Positions 47,072 through 59,700 of a stretch of 64,000 nucleotides of DNA are shown one piece after another. The DNA is taken from contig CAMTDV010000013.1 in NCBI GenBank assembly GCA_947069175.1, positions 14,179,001-14,243,000 of the forward strand. Reading direction: 5' to 3'. The stretch is from Scalesia atractyloides (lineage: Eukaryota; Streptophyta; Magnoliopsida; Asterales; Asteraceae). Each line of letters opens with the position of its first letter. Within the stretch, counting starts at the first letter, position 1. The notes under the pieces were generated by a model. The model was not told where the DNA came from. It saw nothing but the letters and a program-made list of their open reading frames with translations, and did no database searches. A program made the position numbers and the translations under genes.

Positions 47072-47973
47072 ATGTTACAAGTTGTCGACCCAATATTACA
47101 TTTGTTGACTAATATATGCTTGTTCGGCATACATAAACATCGATGCTTCAAGCCTTCCCTAAAAGCCTCCTTAGATGTTGAATGTGTTGGTTGTCGATGT
47201 TGGTCCCAGGCTCCCAGGTCGCTATCACTTCACAATGAAATCATGTTCCTAATGCTTTGCACAGCATGAGAAACATGATTAGCCAACGTTGCACCCAAAT
47301 TATCTCACCTTACGATACGAGTTACATGAATGTCATGTTCACGAAGAAGAGCATGCAACTAAGTAAGTTTGCTACCGGTTGTGAACAAGAACTTTGCATA
47401 CATGCTCAATAGAGAAACTATAAATTATGTGTTGCTTGCGGGTGGTTAATGAGATAAGGTTGGAACCTAAATTGGTAGTATTAGACTATATGTATAATAT
47501 ATATGTACATATAAACCCCTATCAAAAGGATTCTAGCCTAGTGGTATCGAAGTGTATAAAGTGGTGTTCCTCCCATGAGGTTGAGAATTCGAGTCTCGTA
47601 GTGAATATTTAGAATTAAGAGCAATATCATCAGAGGATGTGTGTGTTGGCCGTTTCATGTAAAGCCCCTCTGTAGCCTTATCATATATACAACCAATATA
47701 CAAAAGCTTGTGTAGTTCAACTTAAATGCAACCTAAAAGAAAACCTATAACTTAAATGTAACCATAGAATCCAAAGAGTTTGATGAAATCCAGTCTCCTT
47801 CAGATTTAGAACCAAACAAATCGTGGAGAGTTAAATCGCGTAAAGAACTCTCGACTTTTAATTCTACAAGACTCTATGCATCAAAGAGGGCCTAATTATC
47901 GTTTGTATAATCTTCTATCCTGAAATGTAAGGCAACCAGTGAAACGCAAAAACATGAAGTCCTAATGTAAAAA
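47072..47973. other. Intergenic DNA with a SINE-like fragment
   Basis: At about 47533-47700 (+) 'agcctagtggtatcgaagtg' and 'gagaattcgagtctcg' resemble A and B boxes of a tRNA-derived SINE; borders are not defined. From about 47950 the sequence is homologous to the 3' flank of the ACS pseudogene. Confidence 0.5.
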
Positions 47974-48208
47974 TGTTAGCAACAAATTGAGAAGAACACA
48001 AGAGAGGAGAAATCAATCAATTCACAGCTAACATTCTCATTAACTGTCACTGGTATTTATAGTAACTAACAACGACCTCAACTGTAGTTATAGTAACTAA
48101 CAACGACCTCAACTAACTATATGCTACAATTGCTACAATTAGACAACTAACCCCCCAACTATCACATTATTACAATCTAACCCCTCTTGTTACAAACTAT
48201 ATCTAACA
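47974..48208 (-). mobile_element. Solo LTR, 235 bp
   Basis: On the - strand it starts TGTTAGATATAG and ends GTTGCTAACA; both flanks are AAAAA. It includes a short duplication ('tagtaactaacaacgacctc' twice). The homologous flank of the ACS pseudogene (around 17825) lacks it, so it inserted after the gene duplicated. Confidence 0.8.
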
Positions 48209-48504
48209 AAAAAAGTACGACCTAACAATAAGTTTTACAAGAGTATGTCCACCACAACCTAAGGGAACTTGAAATATTCAAATTGGCTTAAATGTTTAAC
48301 ATCACTACATATTCCATGTATAGTGAACCAGAGCTACACTTTGAATGATTGCATCACTCAACACAACATTTTCTGTAACTTTTTTTCCTAAAAGTTCTAA
48401 AAGACCGATACGTCAAACTTTCAATCATTATTTTGTATCAAAGACACCCAACAACATGGTTTGTCGGCTGTAGTATGCACGTTTATAGACAAGTACCTTG
48501 CTAT
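48209..48504 (-). other. 3' flank of the functional ACS gene
   Basis: Homologous to 17830-18040 downstream of the pseudogene; probably the 3' untranslated region and terminator area. No other feature is seen. Confidence 0.6.
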
Positions 48505-51500
48505 CTATGAATCAGCAAGCGCAATAAGTTGGTCAACAACATTTGGATCTGCTAATGTGCTTGTATCCCCAAGCTCATCTAGCTGCCTAGAAGCAATTTT
48601 CCTCAAAATTCTTCTCATTATTTTCCCACTTCTTGTCTTTGGAAGACCCGGCGCCCAATGAATTTTTTCAGGCGCTGCAAATGCTCCAATCTGATTTTTA
48701 AGATGGTGGAAATTATCAGCAGCCTCAAATACAACTCAAGACTTGTAAAAATTTAATTCTTTTTATAAGGGTTGTAAAAGGGTCGTTAAGAAACTTACAT
48801 TGGTTCGGACAGAAAGCGCAAGACTTTTTTTAAGATCGTCACTATACTCGATGCCCTCAACTGGAGTCACAAATGCATATATACACTGACCTTTTACCTA
48901 TAATGAAAAAACAAACCACGAGTTTCTAAAATATATTCATTAATTTTAATTCTTTATAACGTGCAGAAAACAAGCTACTATACATACCTCATGCTCAACA
49001 CCAACAACCGCAGCTTCGGCACATTTAGGATGTGAAACTAGAGCCGATTCAACTTCTGCTGTGCCGATTCGATGTCCACTGTTCATGTTACAAATTGTAA
49101 ACTAACTGTATTACATTATAGTTTTTGATATAAGCATGATTAAGTTTATAATGGTACCTGACATTAATAACATCATCTACTCTTCCAGTGAGCCAATAAT
49201 ATCCATCCTTGTCTCTGAAAACAAATGAAGCAAAATATGTTACCGATACGCGCTTTTACCATAGTGGTTCTTTATTTGGGCGTCTTTAGCTACCGAAAGT
49301 AACAAAAATGAAGATGAATAATGTTTTTATTACCTACTGCAGCCATCACCACTGAAATAATAACCGGGGAACGCGCTGAAATAAGTTGTTTCGTATCTTT
49401 CATGATCTCCGAAAAGAGTTCTGAATGCTCCGGGCCATGAGGATTTAACGCATAAATAGCCGCTGCACTCACCTTCCATTTCCTTTCCCTTTTCGTCCAC
49501 TATGGCTGGCTGCATTTATATTAATTTTGGAGTGTGATTTTAGACGGGGCGTTAAAGATTGACAAAAAATATACAAATTTCATTAAAAATAATATATGCT
49601 CGATATATACCTGAACCCCGAAAAACGGAAATGTGGCAGAACCTGGTTTTTGAGGCCATGCACCGGGCAAAGGAGTGATCTAAAAAGCAAGAACGGTTAA
49701 ACTCGGTTTATTTATATATATATGATTATTTATGCAAAAGTACCATGAAACCGCCTGTCTCTGTTTGCCACCAGGTATCTGATATCGGACAACTTGAATC
49801 TCCAACTACATTGTAAAACCACCTGCCATATCAATAAAGAAATGAAACAAAAGCTCGATAAACAAATTTTTTTAAAAAATTAAATAGACATTATAAAAAT
49901 AAATAATAGAAGTTATAGAACCTCCATGCACTTGGATTAATTGGCTCGCCTACACTACCAAGGACTCGTAAAGATTTACGAGAATACCGAGTCACATACT
50001 GCAATTTAAAAAGAACATCATATGTGAGCAGAAACTTCTCCCCATACAAGTCAGCAAGCATAAAGCACAACTCGAATAGCAAAATATAAAGGGATGAAGA
50101 GAATGCTTGCCTCATTACCATCACGCATAAGAGACCGCACCAATGTAGGAGCAGTGTAGAATATCGTCACCTTGTACTTGTCAACGATATCCCAACATCT
50201 TCCAGGATCTGGATAATTAGGAACCTGTAGATAGCACACATATATGACATCATAAAATATTATTCTTCTTATTATTATACCCTGAATGCAACACTCGGTT
50301 TTAAGGTTTTACCCCTTCGTAAAGTAGAACCGTTGCTCCATTAAGTAGAGGTCCATAAGCAACGTAGCTGTGTCCGGTAATCCAACCACAGTCAGCTGTA
50401 CACCTAGAATTCAAAGGAAACAAGTGTTAATTGACATGTGTTTATATATAGCCGATAACTGGCAAAAAATAGTAATTAAAATGTTATAAAATCAAGAATT
50501 ACCAGTATATATCAGATGGTTTGTAGTCGAATGCATATTTGAATGTTGCTGCAGTGTATACCATGTATCCTCCAGTAGTATGGAGAACGCCCTATTAAAT
50601 GGACCAGCATGATTCGTTAGAAAACTCAATGACAATACAGTTTCAACTCATTTACTTATGAATGAGTCGATTTGGGTTCTGTTTTTTATCTCAAATGGGT
50701 CAAAAAAAATAGATTAAGTGGAAATGGGTTACGAATTGCCCAAAAGTCCTTTATTTGATACATACAGCCTCCTAAATCGTTATTATTCAAAGATTTATAG
50801 GTTTACTGTAATAATAGAGTAAGTACACGGATAGTCCCTGGCGTTTCCAAAATTTTGGATTTGGTTACACGCTTTCCAAAAGTACACGGATGGTCCCTTT
50901 GCTTTGCAGTTTGTAACGCATTTAGTCCCCAGTCAACAAATATAGAGGTTTTAGGAGGTCCCACTTAAGGACTAAATGCTTTACAAAGTGCAAACTACAG
51001 GGGCCATACATGTACTTCTGGCAAAAGTTGGGGACTAAATGCATTATACAACGTGCAAACCACCGGGACCATTCGTGTACTTTTGAAAGCTAGGGACCAA
51101 ATCCAAAATTTTGGAAAACCACAGGGACTACTGGTGTACATTTTAGCAAAGGTTATGTAATCATTGCAAACACATTAGTTATTTATATAGAAGGACAAAA
51201 AGTGTCGGGGTCAACCTAACCAGACCCGGCCCGTTTCTATCCAAACCGGTTACCCAACGTGCTTGACCCACACATTTTGTCATCATGAAATACAGATAAC
51301 TTAAAAATTAATTCGGGAATACGGTACATATATACCTTAGGCTTTCCTGTGCTTCCACTCGTATAGAGAAGAAAAAGTGGATCCTCTGCGTCAATCCACT
51401 CTACATCGCATTTAGTAGAACATTTTGGAACAACATCCTGGAAATTTATTAAATTAAATAAATAGTGTAAATATTTAAAAAGCAAGCTGATGTGGGAATT

Positions 51501-53574
51501 AAGGGTGTAATAAAATAATTGAAGCACATTTTTTATTTGGAAAAAGTTGTTTTCTACCTGCCACCAAACATCTCTTTCTTTTTGCCATTTAGTATCTTCC
51601 TTTTTCATGGCTGATTCATTTGCATAAGTCAAACATACACCTGTTTGTGTGCAAGTTTACACTAAACTTCAAATAAATAATAAATAATAACGAATGCTGA
51701 TCACTGATATATGTATTTTGGAAACAGCATGAGAAAATGTAAAACACCCTACCAACATGGACTCCGTTTTGAGATGATTCCGAGAGTGCAGAATCAACAA
51801 TATCCTTAAGATTGATGACTTTTGTGCCTCGTTTAACCGCGTTACAAGTTATCACAATCTTCGGCTTGCAGTCGATAATTCTTTGCTCAAGAGATTCTGC
51901 AGAGAATCCCGCAAAAACAACCTGAAATCCATACGCCAATTCGTATGAAACATTTCTAAAATAGTCAAGAAATGAAAATAGTGCTAATGATCACAAATTA
52001 ATACCGAATGAACAGCTCCAATGCGAGCACACGCGAGCATGGAGATTGGCAGTTCCATGAGCATAGGTAAGTAAATAATCACAGAATCACCCTTTTTAAC
52101 TCCATTTTCTTTCAAGTAATTTGCAAGCTGTCACAATTCATAAAACAATTTAAATCATAATTCAACAATTAGTAAAGACTCAAAATATCAAACCTGGCAA
52201 ACTCTATCTAGCAGCTGCTTGTAAGTCAATGAGTCATCAACACCGCGATCATTTCCTTCCCAATGAATCACGATCTTATCACCATTTCCGGATTCTATAT
52301 TTCTATCCAAACAGTTATAGCAGATGTTGGTGATTCCACCCTTGAACCACTGATCGAATCGATATCCAAACACACAATTAAATTAAAAATTCTATACAAT
52401 TGCAGAGTGTAAACATGAACAATTGATCACTGATTACTGATTTCTAAATTACCTCTATGTTGATATTCCCTTTAGTGATATCAAGATTCTCAGAGTGGAC
52501 CCGCTGACCCCATTTCTTCTTCCAGTAGAAACCATCAGCCATTTCCGACCAAAATCCAGCAGGGTCTTTGATCGACCTCGTATACATCTCCAGATACTGA
52601 AACCAATAACATATTCAAGAATCAATGGTGAGGCAAACCAAGTGTACAAGACTCTTGCATGCAAACCCTCAACCACTGTCAGGGGTGTGAATTTTTGACA
52701 CGACATAAACCTAACACGATATTTGCAGTTTCGGGTTTAGTCTAAACCGGTTCGGTCAATTTCAGTTGAACCCGCGAACCCATTTAGCTAAACGGGTCGG
52801 ATTCAGTTCAACCTGATCGGGTTGGCGGGTTGACCCGTTTAAACCCATTTAACTGTATTACATTTTTTACAATATTTTTATGTTATAAATTAAATTGGAT
52901 ATGTATTTTACGCCATAATTTATAACTTAAAAAAGGAAATTTACATAAGAATTATAATTTAAATGTAATTGTAGTATATACTTTATATATTTTTGTAGTA
53001 AATTTTAATTTTAATATATTAATTTACGAAAAAAAATTCAAAAAATTCGGGTTGAACGGGTAGTGCTCAGGTCAACCCGTGAACATTCCAATCGTGTTCG
53101 GGTTCACATGTATGACACAATTTTCGGGTTCGGATTGGGTAGAACCTGCAACCCCTGCAAACAAGGGGCCTTTAGCACCCTAACAACGATGCTACATAGT
53201 ATCTGTTAACAAAATGATGACAAAATTACCTTATCGAAATCGGGAACATGAGCCTGTTGTGCAAAATCTTGATCAGGGAAGATCCGATCAGCATCATCGG
53301 AAGCAACAGCCTCACCAACGACAACCGCTTTACGCTTAAACACCGCTGAATTACGAGCGGATAGATGACTGTGCCGGGTGGTGGTGGTGAGGTTGTTCGT
53401 CATCGCCGGTAGCCGTAATCGGAACCGGTTTCCGGCGTCCACAGTCGCTTTGATTGCTTTAAAGAAACCTGAGCCTCTGGCCACAACCAGAAACGGATCG
53501 GTTTTATGACTCCAGCAGTAACCCCCCATCCTCCTGTCAACAAGATTGCAATAATTGTTAACCACAACCGCCAT
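48505..53574 (-). CDS. ACS: Acetyl-coenzyme A synthetase, plastid type, 18 coding exons
   Basis: AMP-forming ligase: acetate + ATP + CoA to acetyl-CoA, feeding plastid fatty-acid synthesis. Exons: 53574-53230, 52596-52453, 52349-52194, 52127-52005, 51921-51753, 51640-51558, 51437-51336, 50591-50503, 50403-50313, 50224-50111, 49998-49922, 49822-49744, 49679-49611, 49509-49334, 49214-49158, 49078-48988, 48897-48799, 48690-48505. They join to 749 residues without a stop, the usual plant ACS length. Residues 1 to about 80 are basic and Ser/Thr-rich, as in a transit peptide. Motifs: WFKGGITNICYNCLDRN (164-180), P-loop YTSGSTGKPK (365-374), WWQTETGG (515-522), YYFSGDG (597-603), GRVDDVINVSGHRIG (616-630) and the catalytic, acetylatable lysine in PKTRSGKIMRR (Lys711). 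Intron 10 uses a GC donor. Introns 1 and 7 carry inserted elements. The exact start ATG is the first in-frame one and aligns with the pseudogene. Confidence 0.96.
50823..51139. mobile_element. Foldback MITE in ACS intron 7
   Basis: The left arm ('gtacacggatagtccctg', 'ccaaaattttggatttgg', 'gcatttagtcccca') is the reverse complement of the right arm ('ggggactaaatgc', 'ccaaatccaaaattttgg', 'cagggactactggtgtac'). Arms are about 125 bp with a short loop. The same intron in the pseudogene (20086-20208) is only 123 bases and lacks it. Confidence 0.85.
52680..53157. mobile_element. hAT-like element of degenerate GGGTT/AACCC words in ACS intron 1
   Basis: Starts 'caggggtgtgaa' and ends 'gcaacccctg', giving a short CAGGGG-type inverted terminus as in hAT MITEs. 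Both ends are dense in 'cgggttgacccg', 'aacccatt' and related words; the middle is AT-rich. No 8-bp target duplication could be matched. Confidence 0.5.
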
Positions 53575-54510
53575 TTCACTCCCTATTCTTTCTATCTCTG
53601 ATAAAAACTTATTTCAAGACTCTGTAAATGAATATGGAAAACAAGTGGGTGCCCCAGCCCATTGTTTTAATCTTAAAATCTTACCACAAACATGACAATG
53701 TGACTCTGTTCTTGTCTTTTTCTGTGTTTCTTTCTTTATTGTTAATAATATTAATATTAATTAATTATAATAATTTATTATTTTGTGTTGTGTGAATTTG
53801 AAACATGTAAAATTTAGGATGAAATTTACCGGATGAGGGTTCTTTTTGCATGGAATTGGATCTCCATTGATACTTTGGATTTCACATGTCTTTGGTTCTT
53901 CATAAGTTTACTCAGCCAATGTTTGAAGTAATAATTTTAAATTTAGAGAAGCACATGTCAATATATATAATCATTAAGTTTATTAGTTACATGAGTGGGC
54001 AGGACGAATTTATTCATGTGAAAAAAGATGAAATTATTACTAAACTTAGTAAAGTAAAATTATTCTTGTATTACTAAAATTTGTAATTTGGATTGAGGAT
54101 GATATGGAATGGATTTAAAGTTTGAAGTTTTCAGTCGTAAAATTTTATTTTGTATTTTGTTATACTTTTATTGGTACCTAATAACTCATTAATTATTTTG
54201 TTTGTGAGTTTGTTATAGATAGGAGAGCTTATCACTATTGATGCTTTACGGGAGAAATTTATATATATTATCATTATCAATTAGTAACGTCTTTAAGCTG
54301 ATAGTAATTGTACATTTGGTTGTGCTTTATTTACTTCTTTTTTGTTGTACAATGTGTTTCTTTTGTTTATAAATTGTCTTTGATAGTAATTGTACATTTG
54401 GCTTCAATTGTTTAGTTCTTTGTTGTACAATGTGTACGTTTTGTTTATAAATTGTCCTTGAGAAGCCTCAGTTTTTTAATTGCTTTTCTTCTTGAAAGAT
54501 GTAGTAGATG
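53575..54510. promoter_or_regulatory. 5' flank and probable promoter region of ACS
   Basis: The first 200 bases are related to the pseudogene 5' flank (22680-22850). No unambiguous TATA box or binding site can be fixed. At 54290-54460 'tgatagtaattgtacatttg' and 'ttgttgtacaatgtgt' each occur twice, a direct repeat of about 75 bp. Confidence 0.4.
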
Positions 54511-55097
54511 CAGGGATGATTGGTCAAGCTCGGCTCAGCTTGATTATAAATCGTGTCGGCTTAGCTTGGCTCGAATTTAAAACCAATCTACAAATCTAAG
54601 TTTGGACTCGGCTTGGTTTTAAACCGAGCTGGCTTGGTTTCGCTCGAATTCAAACAGGAAAAATTAATACATTACTCTCAAAGTTCAATAGCCTAAAATA
54701 TTATTTGATAGTTTAAAAGAGCATATCCAAAATGAGTTCAACCTTATTCGTTACAAGCGACAATCAAGTTCAACAATACAAAATAAGATTCAAATTTCAA
54801 CGAACTACAAAATAAGTTTATTAGCATGGTAATCCACCTTCAAATATGACATAGGTATACAATTACTCATCAATACATGTAAATAATAATCAATTTTTTT
54901 TGTAATATATTATAAAGTATATAAAAATAAAAGCCATTAAAAATAAAAGAATCCGAGCCAAACCGAGCCAATTTGGCTCGTTACGGGCCGAGCCGAGCTA
55001 GGCTCACTTTCTTACCGAGCCGGCTCGGCTCGGCTTAGTTTCAACCTGAGTCATATCGAACGAGCTCCGAACTGCGAGCTTTTTGGACAGCCCTAAG
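54511..55097. mobile_element. Element of degenerate GCTCGG/CCGAGC words
   Basis: Ends 'cagggatgattggtcaagct' (left) and 'agctttttggacagcccta' (right, inverted: 'tagggctgtccaaaaagct') are related. The left third is rich in 'ggctcggctt'-type words and the right third in 'ccgagccgagc', with an AT-rich middle (54660-54950). No coding frame. Confidence 0.55.
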
Positions 55098-55832
55098 TAG
55101 ATGGCGTCATGGAGGGAAAGGAGCCGAAGATGTTCTCGACCAAAAAGGATGGTGACGTGGTGGTGGTGGTGGTGCGGTTACAGCCAGATTTGGATGAGGT
55201 GCGTGAGGTTGGGGACCGAGTCAACTGGTGAAGACAAGTCGGGGATATGAAGGAGTTTGGGACTTTTCATAAAAATAGGTGTTTGGAGTTTAAACTTCAT
55301 AGGTTTTATGGAAAGCCTTAACTGAGTTCATTAATATTAATATTAAATAAAAATAACCATAAGTCAATAACATCACCTACAATAGAGGTAACTCCAGTGT
55401 GAAAGAAAGAAGGATGAGATGGCGACGAGAGTAGAAGAGAGAAAAGAGTGAGAAGTCATCTCCACAAACGGTTTGTTGAGAGATGGACGCTTATAAGGGA
55501 GAATGATAGAAGAGGGAATGTCCATGAGCTTGTTGGATTTTAGCTAGAAAATCTATTAAGCTTATGAATTACACGAGTTTGATTTCGGAAACAATTGGCC
55601 GAACATGTGCATCTCAAAAAGGGGAAATCATGGCAAAGTAAAATTATTAAGTAGTTTTTTAACTATAGACTAAGGATGGCATAGATTGGTGTACCATATC
55701 ATTTTGGGTTATCTCTCACACCCCACCTTCGGTGTAACATAATGTGATTGGTCAATTCACGGATTTACATAGTAGAATATGAAATTTTCATATTTGTAGT
55801 ATCTGCAAATACAAGTCAACATAAAGTAATGA
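55098..55832. other. Intergenic DNA
   Basis: 55395-55640 weakly resembles 23240-23470 ('gaagaaagagagg', 'cttatgaattac'), possibly a shared repeat. A GGT-rich run at 55155-55180. No gene. Confidence 0.4.
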
Positions 55833-56265
55833 GTTAATTATTTAAATAGTCCTTATGGTTTATTGAAAGTAACGCCTTTAAGTACTAACTTATTTTTTTT
55901 AACGGGTTCAGGTTCTATGGTTTGAATTTTGTAACACATTTGAGTATTAAGGCTAATTTCCATTAGTTTTTCTGTTAAATCAATATAAAATACTGAAATA
56001 CCCTTATATAACTTTCTGTTAGTATTCAAAGATGTTACTTTTAATAAAGCACAAGAACTATCAATGTAATTAACTCTAAAAAAATATAAAAACTCATTAT
56101 ATTTTTATAAAAACATATTATAAAACATGCTACATAAAAATATTTAATATTATATATCTAAAAGTAAGATATATTACCAAATGTCTATTAGAATTATGTT
56201 ATCAAAAAATGACACTTATTTCAAATATAATCTAATTGTATTTATGTTTAGATAAGTTATTCATA
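55833..56265. repeat. Left arm of a long inverted-repeat element
   Basis: Reverse complement of 62935-63354 with scattered differences ('atagtccttatggtttattg', 'aaatcaatataaaat', 'accaaatgtctattagaatt'). Its outer part (55833-56078) is itself a small inverted repeat of about 245 bp with ends 'gagttaatt'. Confidence 0.8.
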
Positions 56266-56512
56266 GTTTTGTAACTTCTTTATAAAAAAAGCTTTTTCAA
56301 TTTTGTTATTATTCGGTTCAAATTTTTTAATATAAAATTTAGATTTATATTTATTAAATAATGTTGCGATTAGTTTATCAAATAATGTTGCGTTGTAAAC
56401 TATACTTTGTAATCATTTTATGTAAAAAGAAGCGTTTAATATATATTTTTGACAGTAAATATAAAAATTACTTTTTAATGATTAAGTTAATAATGTTTAA
56501 CATAGTTTATAC

Positions 56513-56782
56513 TGTTGTGAAACAACGATCTATTAGCAACTAATATATATGTATAAAACATGAGAGCTAGACTATGAAATCATGTGGAGAATAGAACATG
56601 GAGAATTCTTATTCATTTATCTAACATTATATACAAATGTCATTATATATAGCAGTCACATTAGTACAATAGTAAATAAGAGAAATGGGTTATACATGTG
56701 GAAGGTCACTACATAATGGATGCATTCATAGATAGGGGTTATACATGTGGATAGTCACTACATAATGGATACATTCATAGCA
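56513..56782 (-). repeat. 3' LTR of the decayed Copia
   Basis: 270 bp; on the - strand starts TGCTATGAATG and ends GTTTCACAACA. Contains two internal copies of a 'gttatacatgtgga'..'cactacataatgga' segment, also present in the other LTR. Confidence 0.88.
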
Positions 56783-59700
56783 CTCTCCCTTGACTATCCA
56801 CATCATGGAATACTATTCTTTAATACGCTTAATGATGGTGCCTCATTAAAAACCTTGTTAGGAAAACCCAATGGGACAAAACCTCAGCTAAGGGAAAAAG
56901 AGTGCAACGCGTATTGTCTCCCCCTCAATAATATGTATCATTTCAAGTAACAAGTACCAATCTTCTATGAAAGTTGTTGAAAAACTTTTGTAGTGAGTGA
57001 TTTGTCGCTTGATGTGCAATCTATTAATGAACTTGATGTATGATCTTCATGTAAAACTTTAATTACCTCCTCTTGTAAGTAGATACCATAAGATCCATGA
57101 ATGTGTTTTGTTATAATCCCTGCGTTTACAAAACTAACCAAACTTGTTGATGGGTTAGTAAAATATGAACCCATACCTTTCGTACCTTAAGGTATAAAAA
57201 ATAAATGTTTTACTCATTTCACTATCTCCTCGTCGTACACGAGTTAAATCTTGCAAATGAATTTAATTTTATATGTTCGTGTATAGCTAACAAGATATAT
57301 TAATACAATTTGTATTGAATTATGGTACTTCATGACCAAGGATCTTTGCTTCTTTGATAGAAGATGATAAAAGTCTTTTTACCTATATCAAATATTTGAA
57401 CATCAGTAATTGTACTTACACCAAAAGCTTTGTCCATATGAAAATGTCCAACATTTTCTAGATGTATTATGATTGATGGATTATAATATAAACGTATGTC
57501 CTACGTATCGAGCCATAAATTTGCAATATTGTATTTCATTTGCAAATTCTTTCTTAAATGTTTGAGCTCTTTTTTTTTCTTCGGGAGTTCAATGACATCA
57601 TCAACACATATTGCAATACTTGTAAACCTCGTATCGATCTTTTAATAAAAACAAATGGACCAACTTCACCATATGTATTTCTCGTTTTCGAGCTCACTGG
57701 TGAGTCAATTATATCATATTTGACTCGACTATTTTAGTCCACACATATTTTGTCAACTTCATGTAGTATGTTCTTGAGGTTTTGACATCAATGCTTCTTA
57801 CATTATCAATCCATGAGGGAATTCGTTCCATCTTATCCATATATGCATGTGCTTTCACTCTTCAGGAGTTTTACTATATAAATTTGCCCATTTAACACGT
57901 AGATATCTATATCATGTAAAAGTGTCATGAACACTTGGTTTTATCTCCAAAATCCATATTGTACCATGCGTGTACACTATTTATTGAGATATCACAATCA
58001 CTGGGTACAAGTTTTCAATGTATGTTTATTGGTGCATAAGAATTACATCGTTAAGATGTTTTGATTCACCTTTAAAGAACTCAATTGCTTTAAGAAACTC
58101 ATCAGGATTCAATCGTATTCAAAAATGAATCTGTATACAACGATCATATTGTTCTCGATAACTTACTTTACATGAAATACATAATTTAAATCCTTCAAGG
58201 ACTTGCATGTAAACTTTAGTATCTAAATGATACAGAACATTTATAAGACGCATATCAATTCTCTCTTTATATTACCAGACTAATTAAATACTGGAAAGCT
58301 ATTGCATCCACCACTGGAGAATACGTCTCCTCATAATTAATCATAGGTCTTTGCAAAATCCTTGTGCCTTCAATTGTTGATCCACATAAAAGACCTAATT
58401 ATATTAAATATATTTTACAACTTTTTTATGGACTACTGGCCCGTAAGCTTTCCATTTCAATAGAGAATTCAACTTTACCTCATTTGCGTCGTTCCATTTT
58501 GGCCAATCATTTCTTTGTATTTATTCATAGGCAGATTTTAAATCTTGATCCTCGTCATTTCATCTTTTCAAGCGCTATATATACAAAAGTATAACGACGT
58601 TGATTTTGTTTCGATTCCATACACTCCTAGACATGATATAATTTACTAAGAGCTATTTATTTTCAGGTACCTGAGGTTCTTCCAGAACCATCATGTCTAA
58701 TGTCTCTTCAAGAAACCCCTTTTTTTTACTATAACCTCGACTTGACCATCTTCTTCGTTACTTGCTCCATTTTTTCGAGAAATTTTTATTTTCTTGGAAT
58801 CGACTAGTCTACCACGCTTCAGGGTGCAATAGACTCGTTAATATATGGTTTGCCCTACTAGGACAATTAACTTAATTGGAGCATTAGCAGTTGACTACGT
58901 GACTTACTTAGTCACTGTGGTCAGTTGACATGTCTGGTGATTGATTCTTTAATCTAGGTAACGAATTATCTTTTAAACTTCCTGTTCACACAATTTAGTT
59001 TGAGGATCAATGATAATTTATGCATACCCATTCCTTTTTCAACTGCCATTAATCTCCCCTTAATGTTGAAAATGTTAATTTACTTAAAGTAAGATTTAAC
59101 GAGCCATAAATAAATCTCTCGTTAATTGCTCTAAGTATGTAATCATAAATAGTATTTTCATCCAACATATATTCCCAACATTATTTGAGTTTCAATCTTT
59201 ATGCGTTGTAGTGGATCAATTCCAATGTATACCGCACAATAAAAAGTCTAATGGGAAATATTTGGTTCCTGACCAAAACCAACTATAATGGGGAGAAATT
59301 ATTACAACATGTTGGCTTGATGTGAAATAATGTTACTGCATGTAAAATCACATGTGCTCAAGTATTAACTTTTGCTCTCTTGATTATTGGCTTTGCAATC
59401 AATTTGTAGACATTTGATCATCGTCTTCAACAAAAGCAGTTTGTGTCTTAAGCATTTAGAAGTTCAATACTTATTCCAATAATCATTAGTAACATGGATA
59501 CTAAATTCAATGTTATAACCACCATAAATATGATATTATGGAATAATATGCTTGCTATCTCATTAGCTAAGCTACACATAACTTCAAGTTGTAAATTTGA
59601 TGACCATTTTGACGATGCATCGATTTAAAAACACTAAACGTATCATGTTTAGATATATACATCCTTCATTCATTCCATAATATTTTAGGGATTTATACCA

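Noticed and set aside
47533..47610. A functional tRNA gene
   Set aside because: Box-like words are present, but no complete cloverleaf with an acceptor stem can be formed; a SINE relic is more likely.
48461..48661. Small + strand frame in the last ACS exon, also at 18015-18197
   Set aside because: Antisense shadow of the conserved ACS exon 18; its similarity between the two loci is explained by the - strand protein.
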